Below, piece after piece: positions 38,489-49,162 of a stretch of DNA of 64,000 bases; position 1 is the stretch's first letter, and every line of letters starts with the position of its first letter. The notes beneath the pieces were generated by a model that worked only from the letters and a program-made list of their open reading frames with translations, was not told the origin of the DNA and ran no database searches. The position numbers and the translations under genes were made by a program. Origin of the DNA: Holophagales bacterium (lineage in GTDB: Bacteria; Acidobacteriota; Thermoanaerobaculia; Multivoradales; JAGPDF01); NCBI GenBank assembly GCA_016699405.1, contig CP064972.1, forward strand, positions 4,371,501-4,435,500. Reading direction: 5' to 3'.

Positions 38489-39877
38489 TCAGGCAGGCGG
38501 GCTCGGAGTCGCCTTTTCCGCGGGGCGCGCCCACTTGCGCACCGCGACGGTGGCGCGCATGTGGGCGATCAGCTCGAGCGAGATCTCGCGAGCGAGCGGC
38601 TCGAGGGTGTCGACGCTCTCGGCGGCGAAGGCGCGGTCGAGCGCCGCGGCGACCAGGCGGTCGATCGCCGCTCCGCCCTCCGCCGAGCGCAGCGTCTCGC
38701 CGACCGACTCGAAGGTGGCCTCGACGACGACGGCGCCGATCGAGCGGGCGAGCGGGCGGACGACCATCTGCGGCAGCGGCACCGCGTCGAGTGCCACCGA
38801 GCGCTCGACCGCCTGCTCCAGGTTCAGCTCGACGAGACGGCGCACTCCGGCGAGCAGCTCCGGGTCGCTCGCCAGGGCCCGCGCCTGCGAGCGCAGCATC
38901 GCCTCGATCGCCGCACGGCGTTCGCCCACCACCGCGGCGACGATGCGCCGGTGGGTGCCGGCACCGATCTCGCTCGCCAGCTCGTCGAGGATGAGGATCG
39001 CCACGCGGTCCGAAACCTCCTCGGCGACGATCGCCCCGAAGGTGCCCATCGCCCGGCTGAGGACGTCGCGCCCCACTGACGAGAGCTCGCTGCGCCGCAG
39101 GCGCATGTAGATCGAGACGGCCCGCAGGACGCGGAACGGTCGCAGGTAGGCGGTGGGGAGCAACCCCATCACGTCGTAGAAGCGGAAGACCGGGAAGAAC
39201 CACCAGCGGGCGTACTCGCGCCGTCGTACCGAGCCGATCCAGCGCCAGCCGAACTCGACGACGAAGAGCAGCAGGAACGGCAGGTCGAGCTTCCAGAAGT
39301 GGTCCTCGAGCTGGCCGTCGCGGTCGAACTCGCGAAAGAAGTTCGCCTCGAGGCGCGGCCGGATCGAGCGCTCGAACTGGTCGAGGCGGTGCCGCAGCAG
39401 CCCGCGCTCGGCCGGCCAATACGCCGTCGCGACTGCCGCGGCGCGCGCCGGGTCGTCGAGCCCGAAGGTGGGCTGCTCGACCTCGACCGCCACCTGGCGC
39501 CGGATCGCCTCGAAGCTCGCGCTCTCGCCGGCGCGCTCGAACGGGTTCTCGACGAGCAGGCGGGCGAAGAGTGCCCGCAGCGTTTCGAGCCGCTCCTCCG
39601 GCACCGGCTCGGCCGGCGACACCTCGACACGCCGCCGCACCCCTTCGACCTCCCCGAGGATCGCCTCGGTGAGCGGGTGCGGCCGGATCCCCTTCACCCG
39701 GTCGTAGAGGCGCGGGACCACCGGCAGCCACGCCACGTAGGTCGGACGCAGCCAGAGGAAGGTGAGATCGAAGAGGATCAGCCCCAGGTTGACCAGGGCC
39801 ACCCAGACCATGAAGGCGTCCCAGAGGAGCGCCTTGCTGAGACGGGAGCGTGGCGGGAGCGGCGCGGTGTCGTTCAT
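38489..39877 (-). CDS. Ion-channel-like membrane protein of unknown function
   Basis: 462 aa. Two early hydrophobic helices (DAFMVWVALVNLGLILFDLTF, FLLLFVVEFGWRWIG) and then PVFRFYDVMGLLPTAYLRPF followed by RVLRAVSIYMRLRR resemble the S3-S5 part of a voltage-gated channel: membrane segment, YDxxGLLP, then an Arg-spaced helix. No pore loop or selectivity filter is visible. A long helical cytoplasmic domain (about 260-450) follows, ending in a Lys/Pro-rich tail. I know similar proteins only as hypotheticals. The start at ATG 39877 is the first credible one. It sits 31 bp after a small MshEN-like gene on the same strand and is convergent with the FG-GAP gene. Confidence 0.65.
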   Translation of the reverse strand: MNDTAPLPPRSRLSKALLWDAFMVWVALVNLGLILFDLTFLWLRPTYVAWLPVVPRLYDRVKGIRPHPLTEAILGEVEGVRRRVEVSPAEPVPEERLETLRALFARLLVENPFERAGESASFEAIRRQVAVEVEQPTFGLDDPARAAAVATAYWPAERGLLRHRLDQFERSIRPRLEANFFREFDRDGQLEDHFWKLDLPFLLLFVVEFGWRWIGSVRRREYARWWFFPVFRFYDVMGLLPTAYLRPFRVLRAVSIYMRLRRSELSSVGRDVLSRAMGTFGAIVAEEVSDRVAILILDELASEIGAGTHRRIVAAVVGERRAAIEAMLRSQARALASDPELLAGVRRLVELNLEQAVERSVALDAVPLPQMVVRPLARSIGAVVVEATFESVGETLRSAEGGAAIDRLVAAALDRAFAAESVDTLEPLAREISLELIAHMRATVAVRKWARPAEKATPSPPA

Positions 39878-39908
39878 CGGATCCGGCGGCCGCACGCCGA
39901 GAGGCGCG

Positions 39909-40268
39909 TCAGGCGCTCTCGCGATGCTGCAGGAACTCTTCGAGGAGCGCGGCGAGTCGTTCGCGCGAGAGCACCTGGAGCGCCACCGCCATTTCGCCGA
40001 AGCGTACCCGCTTCTGCTCCTGGAGCGCGAGGATCCGTTCGATCTGCACGCCGTCGAGCAGGCCGAGCCGGGCGGCGATCTCGCCGAAACGCCCGCCGTC
40101 GCGCTGCTGCACCGCGAGGATCTCGGCGATGTCGTCGAAATCGAGATAGTCGAGCAGGTAGGCAAGCGTGCCGAACCAGACGTTGGTCCGGCCCTGAGCC
40201 TCGAGTACCGACTCCACCTGATCGCTGGTGAGCAGACCCCGCTCCATCAAGTACTCGCCGAAACGCAT
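39909..40268 (-). CDS. Small protein of three MshEN-like repeats
   Basis: 119 aa made of three similar units: RFGEYLMERGLLTSDQVESVLEAQ, then DYLDFDDIAEILAVQQRDGG with RFGEIAARLGLLDGVQIERI, then RFGEMAVALQVLSRERLAALL. The (L/F)GE-x-L-x-x-x-G-L-(L/I)-x-x-x-Q(L/V) pattern is that of the N-terminal motif of type IV pilus/type II secretion ATPases, which in MshE binds cyclic-di-GMP. The nucleotide-contacting residues cannot be judged. AGGAGGG precedes the ATG by 8 bases. It is probably co-transcribed with the channel-like gene downstream, suggesting a sensor-effector pair. Confidence 0.6.
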   Translation of the reverse strand: MRFGEYLMERGLLTSDQVESVLEAQGRTNVWFGTLAYLLDYLDFDDIAEILAVQQRDGGRFGEIAARLGLLDGVQIERILALQEQKRVRFGEMAVALQVLSRERLAALLEEFLQHRESA

Positions 40269-40398
40269 CCGACCGCCCTCCTGGGGGAGAAAAGCAGACT
40301 TCTACAGACTGGAATGGTACTCGGAGGCCACCCCTTTTGCCGAGCCCCTCGCAGCGGCCGGGATCGTCGCTCGGCCGACTCGCCGCCGCGGGCCGCGA

Positions 40399-41040
40399 TC
40401 ACGGGGTGTCGAGGGCCCGCCAGAGGTACCAGCTGGCCACCGAACGAAAGGGACGCCAGCCCTCGCCGTGCGCCTGGAGCTCGTGCGGCGTCGGCATCGC
40501 CTCCCGCCCGTAGGCCAAGGCGAAGCCCTTGCGCACGCCGAAGTCGCCGACCGGCAGGATGTCGGGACGGCCGAGGGTGAAGAGCAGCAGCATCTCGACG
40601 GTCCAGCGCCCGACGCCGCGGACCGCCGTCAACTGCTCGACGAGCGCCTCGTCGTCGAGTCGCTCGGCCGCCGCCCGGCCGGGGATCTGCCGCGCCACGG
40701 CACGACGGGCGAGATCCTGCAACGCCAACGCCTTGTTGCGGGAGAGCCCCACCGCGCGCAGCGCCTCGAGATCGGCCACCGCCAGCCGCCGCGCCGCGGG
40801 AGCACCGCTCCGCCCGAAGCTCGTGGTGAGCCGGCGCCAGATGGCCGCCGCCGCCCTGCCGTGGAGCTGCTGGTAGACGATCGCCTCGGCGAGCGCCGCA
40901 TACGGACTGACCCGAGCCGGCGCCACGGCCAGCCGGCACTCGCCGACCCGCGCGATCAGCCGGCCGAGCCGGCGATCCCGGCGCGCCAGCTCGGCGGCCG
41001 CCGCCCGGGTGTCGAACGGCGGAGAGGCGGTGTGTCGCAT
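40399..41040 (-). CDS. DNA-3-methyladenine glycosylase II-like (HhH-GPD) enzyme
   Basis: 213 aa, the single-domain size of AlkA-like enzymes lacking the N-terminal extension. The helix-hairpin-helix plus catalytic Asp block is intact: LTAVRGVGRWTVEMLLLFTL then GRPDILPVGDFGVRKG, where the Asp of GDFGVRKG is the catalytic residue. AEAIVYQQLHGRAAAAIWRR is the usual family start region. It removes alkylated purines for base excision repair. ATG 41040 starts 66 bp from the divergent radical SAM gene. Confidence 0.9.
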   Translation of the reverse strand: MRHTASPPFDTRAAAAELARRDRRLGRLIARVGECRLAVAPARVSPYAALAEAIVYQQLHGRAAAAIWRRLTTSFGRSGAPAARRLAVADLEALRAVGLSRNKALALQDLARRAVARQIPGRAAAERLDDEALVEQLTAVRGVGRWTVEMLLLFTLGRPDILPVGDFGVRKGFALAYGREAMPTPHELQAHGEGWRPFRSVASWYLWRALDTP

Positions 41041-41106
41041 CGAGCGACGCAGTCTAGCAACCGCTCCGGCTCAAACGTCGGACCGTCGCGGCGCGTATCC
41101 ACCGAT

Positions 41107-42777
41107 GTGAGTGTCTTCCCGTTTGCCGACCGCCTGGTCGCCCGGCTCCGTCGTCGCCGGCGGGTCGCCACGGGGAGCGCGCCGATGATCTGCCGCATGA
41201 TCTTCGACGAGCTCTGCGTGCACGCCAACGGCGACCTGGTCTGCTCCTGCGCCGATCCGCCGGGTCGGCGTGTCTTCGGCAACGTTCACCGCGACCGCAT
41301 CGACGAGGTCTACAACGGCCCGCTCTACCGCGCCGCGCGCAGCGACCAGCTCGCCGCGGCGGGCGACTCCTACTGCCCGGTGATCGAGTCGTTCTGCGGC
41401 GGGCGCGTCTCACGCCCCACCGCGGACGACCAGGCGACGGGGCGCGTCGTCCGCGTCCTGCAGCTCGAGCCGATCTCGCGCTGCAACCTTCGCTGCCCCG
41501 AATGCCCGACGACCTCCTTCGGCACGCACCCGGCCTTCCGCGGCGATCGCGCCGCCGTCCTGCCGCTCGCCGTCATGCTCGACGTGGTGGCCCAGCTTCC
41601 GTATCTCGAGAAGATCCTCTTCTACAACTTCGGCGAGCCGTTCCTCCATCCGCAGGCGATCGACTTCCTGCGCGAAGTCCGACGCCGTCGTCCCGAGGTC
41701 ACGATCCACACGAGCACCAACGGCCTGGCGCTCTCTCGCACCGCCATCGAGGCGATCGCCGCCGAGGCGCTGCTCGACCGGATCGTCTTCTCCATCGACG
41801 GGGCCCGGGAATCGAGCTATCGCCGTTACCGGGTCGGCGGCTCGCTGAGCAAGGCCCTCGCGGCGATGCGGCTGCTGCTCGAGGCGCTCGACGCGCACGC
41901 CACGCGCCGGCGCGTCGAGGTCCTCTGGCAGTACATCCTCTTCACGTGGAACGACTCGGAGGCCGAGCTCGCCGCGGCGCGGGAGCTCGCCGGCCGACTC
42001 GGCGTGAGGATCGAGTGGGTGCTCACCCACACCCAGGGAGCCTCTCGTCGGATCCGTGAAGGAAGCGATGCCGCACGCCGCCTGCTCGGCGGCGACGACT
42101 ACCGGGCGCTCACCTGCGATGCCCGGATGGCGAGCCTCTGGCGCCATCGCGGCGTCGCGTCGTCGTTCTATGCCGCCAGCATCGCACCGGAGCCGCGGGC
42201 CTTGCGCACCACCCCCGGGGGGCGCTTCGCCACCATCGTGAGAATCGCCAACGCCAGTCCGGGAACCTGGCCCGTCGGATCCTCGCGAGGCGTGCGCCTC
42301 GGCGTCCGTCTCGAGACGCCGGAGGGCCGGCCGATTCGCGAGCTCCCCGGCCTGCCGCTCCCCGAGGCGGTCGGCCGCCGCCACGGCTCGGGCTGGCTGG
42401 TGCTCGACGGCAAGGCCCCGGAGCAGCCGGGCCGCTATCGACTCTTCGTCGATCTGGTCCACGAAGGGGTCGCCTGGTTCTCCGAACGAAGCTCCGCCCC
42501 GGCCATCTGCCATCTCGAGGTCGGGGACGGTCCGCTCCGCGCCGCCGCGGGGCTGTCCCACGAGATCTGCCGAGCGATGCTGGGACAGGATCCGGAGTCG
42601 CCCGAGGCCGAATCGTGGCGACGACGCCTCGACGCCGGAGAGCCGAGTGAGGCCCTCCTCCAGGATCTCGGCCGGCGGCTCGCCGGCGAAGAGGTGTCGC
42701 TCCGCCTCGACGCGGCGCGCGAGCGCGTCGCCCGGGCCCTCGCGCTGGTCCCCCCGGCGCCCGTTCCGGCGCGATAG
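41107..42777 (+). CDS. Radical SAM protein with N-terminal SPASM-like domain and C-terminal Ig-like domain
   Basis: 556 aa. Residues about 25-95 look like a SPASM twitch/auxiliary-cluster domain placed before the core: CRMIFDELCVHANGDLVCSC, GNVHRDRIDEVYNGP, then two further Cys. The radical SAM core starts near 118 with CNLRCPEC and continues with FYNFGEPFLHP and IVFSIDGARESSYRRYR. Residues about 370-470 form a beta-rich domain (TIVRIANASPGTWPVGSSRG ... GRYRLFVDLVHEGVAWF) like the Ig-type domain appended to some polysaccharide enzymes. GTG 41107 is the first start that keeps the SPASM part. Product unknown; a peptide or cell-surface modification is the best guess. Confidence 0.8.
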   Translation: MSVFPFADRLVARLRRRRRVATGSAPMICRMIFDELCVHANGDLVCSCADPPGRRVFGNVHRDRIDEVYNGPLYRAARSDQLAAAGDSYCPVIESFCGGRVSRPTADDQATGRVVRVLQLEPISRCNLRCPECPTTSFGTHPAFRGDRAAVLPLAVMLDVVAQLPYLEKILFYNFGEPFLHPQAIDFLREVRRRRPEVTIHTSTNGLALSRTAIEAIAAEALLDRIVFSIDGARESSYRRYRVGGSLSKALAAMRLLLEALDAHATRRRVEVLWQYILFTWNDSEAELAAARELAGRLGVRIEWVLTHTQGASRRIREGSDAARRLLGGDDYRALTCDARMASLWRHRGVASSFYAASIAPEPRALRTTPGGRFATIVRIANASPGTWPVGSSRGVRLGVRLETPEGRPIRELPGLPLPEAVGRRHGSGWLVLDGKAPEQPGRYRLFVDLVHEGVAWFSERSSAPAICHLEVGDGPLRAAAGLSHEICRAMLGQDPESPEAESWRRRLDAGEPSEALLQDLGRRLAGEEVSLRLDAARERVARALALVPPAPVPAR

Positions 42778-42789
42778 GCTCATCGGGTC

Positions 42790-44283
42790 GTGGCGACCCC
42801 GATCCCCTCCAATCAGGCTGTCTTCTCTCTCGGCGAGCTCGTCGCGGCGACCGGCGGTCGCCTCGTCGATGCCGACCCGGCGACGACGATCGCCGGCATT
42901 TCCGCCGACTCGCGCACCGTCCCGGCGGGTGGTCTCTTCGTCGCGCTCTGGGTGGCGCCGGGGGGGCCGATCGCCTTCGCTCGCGACGGGCACGACTTCG
43001 TTGCCGCGGCGCGCCAGCGCGGCGCCTTTCCGCTCGTCGAACGCAGCCGCGATCTGGCCGGCCCGCGACTCGAGGTCGACGACACGCTCGTCGCCCTCGG
43101 CGAGATCGCTCGCCACTTCGTCGCCCGCGAAACGCGCGGGCGCCCGGTGCCGGCGCTCGCCGTCGGCGGCGCGGTCGGCAAGACGACCACCAAGACCCTC
43201 GCTGCCGCGGCGGCCGAGGCGCTCTTCGGGCCGGTCCTGGTCACCGCCGGAAGCCTCAACAACCTCCTCGGCGTGCCGATGACCCTCTTCACGCTGGGGC
43301 CGTCGCACCGCGTGCTGGTGATCGAGTGCGGCACCTCGACGACCGGCGAAATCCCGCGCCTCGGACGGATCGTCCAGCCCGACGTGGCGCTGGTGCTCAA
43401 CGCCGACATCGAGCATTCGGCGGGCCTCGGCGACCTCACCGCGATCGCCGACGAGGAGGGCTCGCTCTTCGCCGCCGCCCGCCGCGCCGCGATCACCTGG
43501 CACGAAGACCTCGAGCTGATGAGCCGCCTGGCGCAGCAGCGAAGCGGACGTGGGATCGAGACGTTCACCTTCGGCCACGGGACCGCCGGCGCACCGCCAC
43601 CCGACGTGCGCATCGCCGGGCGCGAGGTGCGCGACGACGGCACCACGGCGATCGCTCTCGAGGTCTCCGCCCGGCTCGCCGCCGGGGGTCCGCGCCCGCT
43701 GGTCATCTCCACCCCCCTGCTCGGTGCCGCGGCGGCGAACAACCTCGCCGCGGCAGTCGCCGCGACCGCCGTGCTGCGCGGCGAGCCGCTGTCGGTCGAC
43801 GAGCTCGGCGCCGTGGCCGCCGCCCTCGGCGCCGTCCCGGCGGTCCCCGGACGTCTCACTCCGCGCCGCTCCGGTCGGATCCTGGTGATCGACGACAGCT
43901 ACAACGCCAACCCGAGGTCGATGCGCGCCGCGCTCGCCGCGGCGCGCGAGGTGGCCGATCGGCGCGGCGCCCGGCTGATCGTCGCGCTCGGCGACATGCT
44001 CGAGCTCGGCGAGCTGTCGCGCGCCATGCACGGCGCCGTCCTCGAGGAGGCGGAGCGCGCCGCCCCGGCGCTCCTGGCGCTGGTCGGCAGCGAGATGCTC
44101 GCCGCGGTGCGGGCGAGAGGGCTCGCTCTGCCCCGGCTCGTCGCCGCCAGCTCCGAGACGATGGCGCCGGCGCTCGCCATGGCGCTCGCCCCGGGCGACG
44201 TCCTGCTGATCAAGGGCTCGCGCGGCATGCGGATGGAGCGCCTGCTCGAGCCGCTCGCGGCCCGCTTCGGAGCCGAAGGGTGA
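42790..44283 (+). CDS. murF: UDP-MurNAc-tripeptide D-alanyl-D-alanine ligase
   Basis: 497 aa. It adds D-Ala-D-Ala to the peptidoglycan precursor in the cytoplasm. The N-terminal Mur domain includes ISADSRTVPAGGLFVAL. The ATP loop is VGGAVGKTTTK (125-135), where the usual Ser of GSxGKT is Ala-shifted. NNLLGVPMTLF, ECGTSTTGEI, DDSYNANPRSMRAAL and GDMLELG are the expected MurF landmarks. GTG 42790 begins 12 bases after the radical SAM stop. It stands outside a dcw cluster, and its TGA overlaps the aceK GTG, coupling the two. Confidence 0.93.
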   Translation: MATPIPSNQAVFSLGELVAATGGRLVDADPATTIAGISADSRTVPAGGLFVALWVAPGGPIAFARDGHDFVAAARQRGAFPLVERSRDLAGPRLEVDDTLVALGEIARHFVARETRGRPVPALAVGGAVGKTTTKTLAAAAAEALFGPVLVTAGSLNNLLGVPMTLFTLGPSHRVLVIECGTSTTGEIPRLGRIVQPDVALVLNADIEHSAGLGDLTAIADEEGSLFAAARRAAITWHEDLELMSRLAQQRSGRGIETFTFGHGTAGAPPPDVRIAGREVRDDGTTAIALEVSARLAAGGPRPLVISTPLLGAAAANNLAAAVAATAVLRGEPLSVDELGAVAAALGAVPAVPGRLTPRRSGRILVIDDSYNANPRSMRAALAAAREVADRRGARLIVALGDMLELGELSRAMHGAVLEEAERAAPALLALVGSEMLAAVRARGLALPRLVAASSETMAPALAMALAPGDVLLIKGSRGMRMERLLEPLAARFGAEG

Positions 44284-45995
44284 GCGACCCACGCGCCTCC
44301 CGCGGCGCCTCGCTGCTGCTCGGCGGTTATCTCCAGTACCGCGGCGCCTTCCGCGTGTTGACGCTGAAGGCCGCCGACCGCTTCGCTGCCCGCGACTGGG
44401 CGAGCGCTCAGCGCGATTCGGTCGAACGGCACGCCGCCTACCGCCGCGGGCTCGACAAGACCCTCGCCAAGCTGCGCTCGCTCTGGGGCGACGACGTCGC
44501 CAAGCGCGAGCCCTGGCGCCAGATGAAGGCCGCCTACCTCGACCTTGCCGAGACGCTGCCCGACCTCGAGCTCGCCGAGACCTTCTTCAATTCGGCCACG
44601 CGTCGCGTCTTCGCCACCGTCGGCATCGACCCGGAGATCGAGTTCGTCAGCCCGGTGACCGACGTCGGCGACACCGGCGAGCCCTCCGGCGAGACCGAGC
44701 GCTTTGCCCCGTGCGGCTCGCTCGCCGCGCTCCTCGCCACGGCGCTCGCCCACCATCTGCCGCGGGCAGGATTCGCCGACCTCGCCGGCGACCTCGCGCT
44801 GGCCGTCGAGGTCATCCGCCGGCAGGTGCCGGACGCCGACGCCGCGGGGATCGAGCTCGTCAAGTCGCCGTTCTATCGCGGCCAGGGCGCCTACGTCATC
44901 GGCCGCCTGCTGGCCCCGGCGGCGCGGTGCCCCGTCGTCTTCGCCTTCACCCATCCCGAGGGCCCGCCCGCCGGGGCGCACCTCGATGCCGTGCTGCTCA
45001 GCGAAGACGAGGTCTCGATCGTCTTCAGCTTCACCCGCTCCTACTTCTTCGTCGACTGCGAGCGACCGCGCGAGCTGGTGCGCTTCCTCAAGTCGATCAT
45101 GCCGCGCAAGCCGGTCGGCGAGCTCTACAACTCGATCGGCCACAACAAGCACGGCAAGACCGAGCTCTACCGCGCGCTCCTCCACCATCTCGAGACCACC
45201 GACGACCGCTTCGAGATCGCCCGCGGCGAGCGCGGCATGGTGATGGTCGTCTTCGACCTGCCGGGCTTCGACTCGGTGTTCAAGGTGATCCGCGACCGCT
45301 TCGACTACCCGAAGTCGACGACCCGAGCCGAGGTGATGGCCAAGTACCGGCTGGTCTTCGAGCACGACCGCGCCGGGCGGCTGGTCGACGCCCAGGAGTT
45401 CGAGCATCTCGCCTTCGATCGGCGTCGCTTCTCCGACGAGCTGCTCGCCGAGCTCGCCGCCAAGGTCAGCGGCACGGTGCGCATCGGCGAACGGCAGGTC
45501 GACATCGCCCACGTCTACACCGAGCGCCGGCTCACCCCGCTCGACGTCTACCTGCGCGAGGCCTCGCCCGCCGACGCCGACGCGGCGATCCTCGACTTCG
45601 GCGAGACGCTGCGCGACCTCGCGGCCACCGACATCTTCCCCGGCGACATGCTGCTGAAGAACTTCGGGGCCACGCGCCACAAGCGGGTGGTGTTCTACGA
45701 CTACGACGAGCTCTGCCGGGTCACCGACAGCAACTTCCGCGACCTGCCGGAGCCCTCGAGCGACGAGGAGGAGACGGCGGGCGAGGCCTGGTTCTACGTC
45801 GACGAGAAGGACATCTTCCCCGAGGAGTTCCTGCGCTTCCTCGGCCTGCGCGGCAGCGCCCGCGAGCGCTTCCTCGCCGCCCACGGCGACCTGCTCACCT
45901 CTGCCTACTGGCGCAACCTGCGCACCGAGCTCCTCGCCGGTCGCCTCTTCGACGTCCTCCCCTACCCGGCCGCGCGCCGGCTGCGGCGCGACTGA
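44280..45995 (+). CDS. aceK: Isocitrate dehydrogenase kinase/phosphatase
   Basis: 571 aa, the usual AceK length. It reversibly phosphorylates isocitrate dehydrogenase to direct carbon to the glyoxylate shunt. Diagnostic stretches are RNxYFINSATRRxFxTVG-like FFNSATRRVFATVGIDPEIE, MPRKPVGELYNSIGHNKHGK followed by TELYR, GMVMVVFDLPGFDSVFKVIR, HVYTERRLTPLDVYL and FPGDMLLKNFGATRHKRVVF followed by YDYDEL. The GTG start overlaps the murF TGA (GTGA). icd begins 97 bp later. AceK is best known from Proteobacteria, so its presence here is notable. No aceA or aceB is in the window. Confidence 0.95.
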   Translation: MSDPRASRGASLLLGGYLQYRGAFRVLTLKAADRFAARDWASAQRDSVERHAAYRRGLDKTLAKLRSLWGDDVAKREPWRQMKAAYLDLAETLPDLELAETFFNSATRRVFATVGIDPEIEFVSPVTDVGDTGEPSGETERFAPCGSLAALLATALAHHLPRAGFADLAGDLALAVEVIRRQVPDADAAGIELVKSPFYRGQGAYVIGRLLAPAARCPVVFAFTHPEGPPAGAHLDAVLLSEDEVSIVFSFTRSYFFVDCERPRELVRFLKSIMPRKPVGELYNSIGHNKHGKTELYRALLHHLETTDDRFEIARGERGMVMVVFDLPGFDSVFKVIRDRFDYPKSTTRAEVMAKYRLVFEHDRAGRLVDAQEFEHLAFDRRRFSDELLAELAAKVSGTVRIGERQVDIAHVYTERRLTPLDVYLREASPADADAAILDFGETLRDLAATDIFPGDMLLKNFGATRHKRVVFYDYDELCRVTDSNFRDLPEPSSDEEETAGEAWFYVDEKDIFPEEFLRFLGLRGSARERFLAAHGDLLTSAYWRNLRTELLAGRLFDVLPYPAARRLRRD

Positions 45996-46092
45996 CCGCA
46001 CGTTCGGGCGGGGACCACGGCGCGCGGCGATGGTATTCTGACCCCTCAGGCCGTCTTTCTCCGGCCGATCCACCCCCAAGGAGGCTTTGACG

Positions 46093-47391
<1,299 letters not shown>

Positions 47392-47432
47392 ACGCCTCGC
47401 CGGCCTCGCGCCGGTCGAGGAGCGAAGGACCA

Positions 47433-47461
47433 GGGGCGGCGCTGAGCCGCCCCTTTGCTTT
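47433..47461 (+). terminator. Rho-independent terminator after icd
   Basis: An 8-bp perfect GC stem GGGGCGGC / GCCGCCCC with a GCTGA loop is followed by TTTGCTTT. It starts 42 bases after the icd stop, between convergent icd and the outer-membrane protein gene. Confidence 0.85.
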
Positions 47462-47473
47462 GGTGCGCGGCGG

Positions 47474-49162
47474 TCAGAAGCGGTCGCTGGTCGTCACCAG
47501 CCACTGCAGGTGCGCGAGGTCGGAGGGACCGGCGAGCGGCAGGGCGAGGTCGAAGTGGATCATCGCCCCGCGCGACGAACGGCTCGAGCTCAGGCGCAGC
47601 CCGACGCCGACGTCGCCGAGCCAGCCGCTCGCCGGGCCGGGGCCAGGCGAGCGCGCCGGTGTCTCGTGCAGCTCGTTGAACCAGGCGCGGCCGGCGTCGG
47701 CGAAGATCGCCGCCCCGAGATGCGCCACGTGCAGGATCTCGCGCTCGCTGTAGAACCGCTGCTCGATCGAGAAGAGCACGCGCCGGTCGCCCTCCTGATA
47801 CCGCAGTGGATAGCCGCGCAACCCGTTGTCGCCGCCGAGCAGCAGTTGCGTCTCCGGGTCGGCGCGGCGGGTGGCGTCGAGCCAGACGCCGAGCACCAGG
47901 CGGTGGCGTCCGAAATCGGTCATCAGGTCGCGCGCCGAAAAGGAGGCGCGGACGTCGCGCGCTCCGCCGTCGCCGAAGCGACCCGAGAAGCCGCTTTCGT
48001 AGACGAGCAGGTGCCGCTCGCCCAGGCGCACGCCGTCGCTCCAGCGCGCCGAGACGATCCACGAGCTCTCGCTCGCCCCGAGCCCGCCGAGGTTGCGCCC
48101 AAGACGCACGGCGGCCTCGCGGCCGAGGTTGAGGTCCTCGCTGCGCCGGATCTTGTCGAGATCGCTCGCCACCACGTAGCCGTCTTCGGCCCACTCCCAC
48201 GCGACCCAGGGATAGGCGAGCGTGCGATCCCGCGGCAGCTCTCCGGTCGGCGGACCGCTGCCGTCGTCCGGACCGACCGCCGTGAAGCTCTGGTCCTCGT
48301 AGCGCAGGCCCGCCGAGAGCCGCATCGTCGAGTCGCCCTGTCGACCCGGCGACCACCCGGCCGAGAGCTCGACGAGCTCCGAGGCGTGGCGGAAGCGGTC
48401 GAAGACGTGACCGAGCCGGTAGCGCGAGTCGACGAGATCGTCCGAGACGACGTGCAACCCCGCCGACCAGCGCGTGTCGAGCGAGTAGAAGGGACGGGCG
48501 AAGTCGACGAGCACCGCATGGCCGTCGGTGCTCTTGGCCACCTCGGTCTCGAGCCGCAGGTGGGTCCCGAGCAGGCGATCGTCCTGATAGCGCAGGAGCG
48601 CGGTGTCGCGGTCGACGTTGGTCTCCCAGACCGCGGCGAGCTCCTTGCCGGTGCCGAGGAAGTTCTTGTCCTGCGCGTCGAAGCTCACCGAGTTCGTCCC
48701 GCCGCTGCGCCCGAAGCGGGCGCCGGCGTCGAGCGACCAGACGTCGCGCGTCCGCACTTCGAGGTCGACGCGATCGCCCTCGCAGCGGATCGGCACGATC
48801 CGGGCGTCGAAGAAGTAGCGGTGGCTGCGCAGGATGCGCTCCGACTCGGCGACGAGCCGGGCCGAGTAGCGGTCTCCCGAGGCGAAGAGCAGCATGCGAC
48901 GGATCACCTCGGGACGCGTCGTGCGGTGCAGCCGGTTGGCCGCGCGAAAGAGCGCGAAGCGCTCCTCCGGCTTCGACTCGTCGAAGATGTCGCCGGCGAT
49001 CACCTCGATCCGCCCGACGCGACGCTCGTGCCCTTCGAGCTCCGCCGCCGACGCCGACTCGCAGCCGGAGAGGTCGGGGGCAGGGCGCTCGTCACCGCGA
49101 GCCGGGCGGATTGCGACGGCGAGGAGGGCGACGGCGACGGCGAGACGGGTTCGCGGCAGCAT
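47474..49162 (-). CDS. Outer-membrane beta-barrel protein with POTRA-like domain (BamA/TamA/ShlB-like)
   Basis: 562 aa with a signal peptide (RLAVAVALLAVAIRPARG). Residues about 45-140 are POTRA-like (GRIEVIAGDIFDES ... RPEVIRRMLLFASGDRYSAR ... SERILRSHRYFFDARI). The rest is a barrel rich in alternating strands, with the surface-antigen block LLLGGDNGLRGYPLRYQEGD followed by RRVLFSIEQRF, typical of BamA/Omp85 relatives (VRGY/LRGY motif), and a C-terminal Phe (TTSDRF) as for barrel insertion. It is too small and has too few POTRA units to be BamA itself, so a TamA-like or secretion-type Omp85 protein is more likely. Divergent from the next gene. Confidence 0.78.
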   Translation of the reverse strand: MLPRTRLAVAVALLAVAIRPARGDERPAPDLSGCESASAAELEGHERRVGRIEVIAGDIFDESKPEERFALFRAANRLHRTTRPEVIRRMLLFASGDRYSARLVAESERILRSHRYFFDARIVPIRCEGDRVDLEVRTRDVWSLDAGARFGRSGGTNSVSFDAQDKNFLGTGKELAAVWETNVDRDTALLRYQDDRLLGTHLRLETEVAKSTDGHAVLVDFARPFYSLDTRWSAGLHVVSDDLVDSRYRLGHVFDRFRHASELVELSAGWSPGRQGDSTMRLSAGLRYEDQSFTAVGPDDGSGPPTGELPRDRTLAYPWVAWEWAEDGYVVASDLDKIRRSEDLNLGREAAVRLGRNLGGLGASESSWIVSARWSDGVRLGERHLLVYESGFSGRFGDGGARDVRASFSARDLMTDFGRHRLVLGVWLDATRRADPETQLLLGGDNGLRGYPLRYQEGDRRVLFSIEQRFYSEREILHVAHLGAAIFADAGRAWFNELHETPARSPGPGPASGWLGDVGVGLRLSSSRSSRGAMIHFDLALPLAGPSDLAHLQWLVTTSDRF

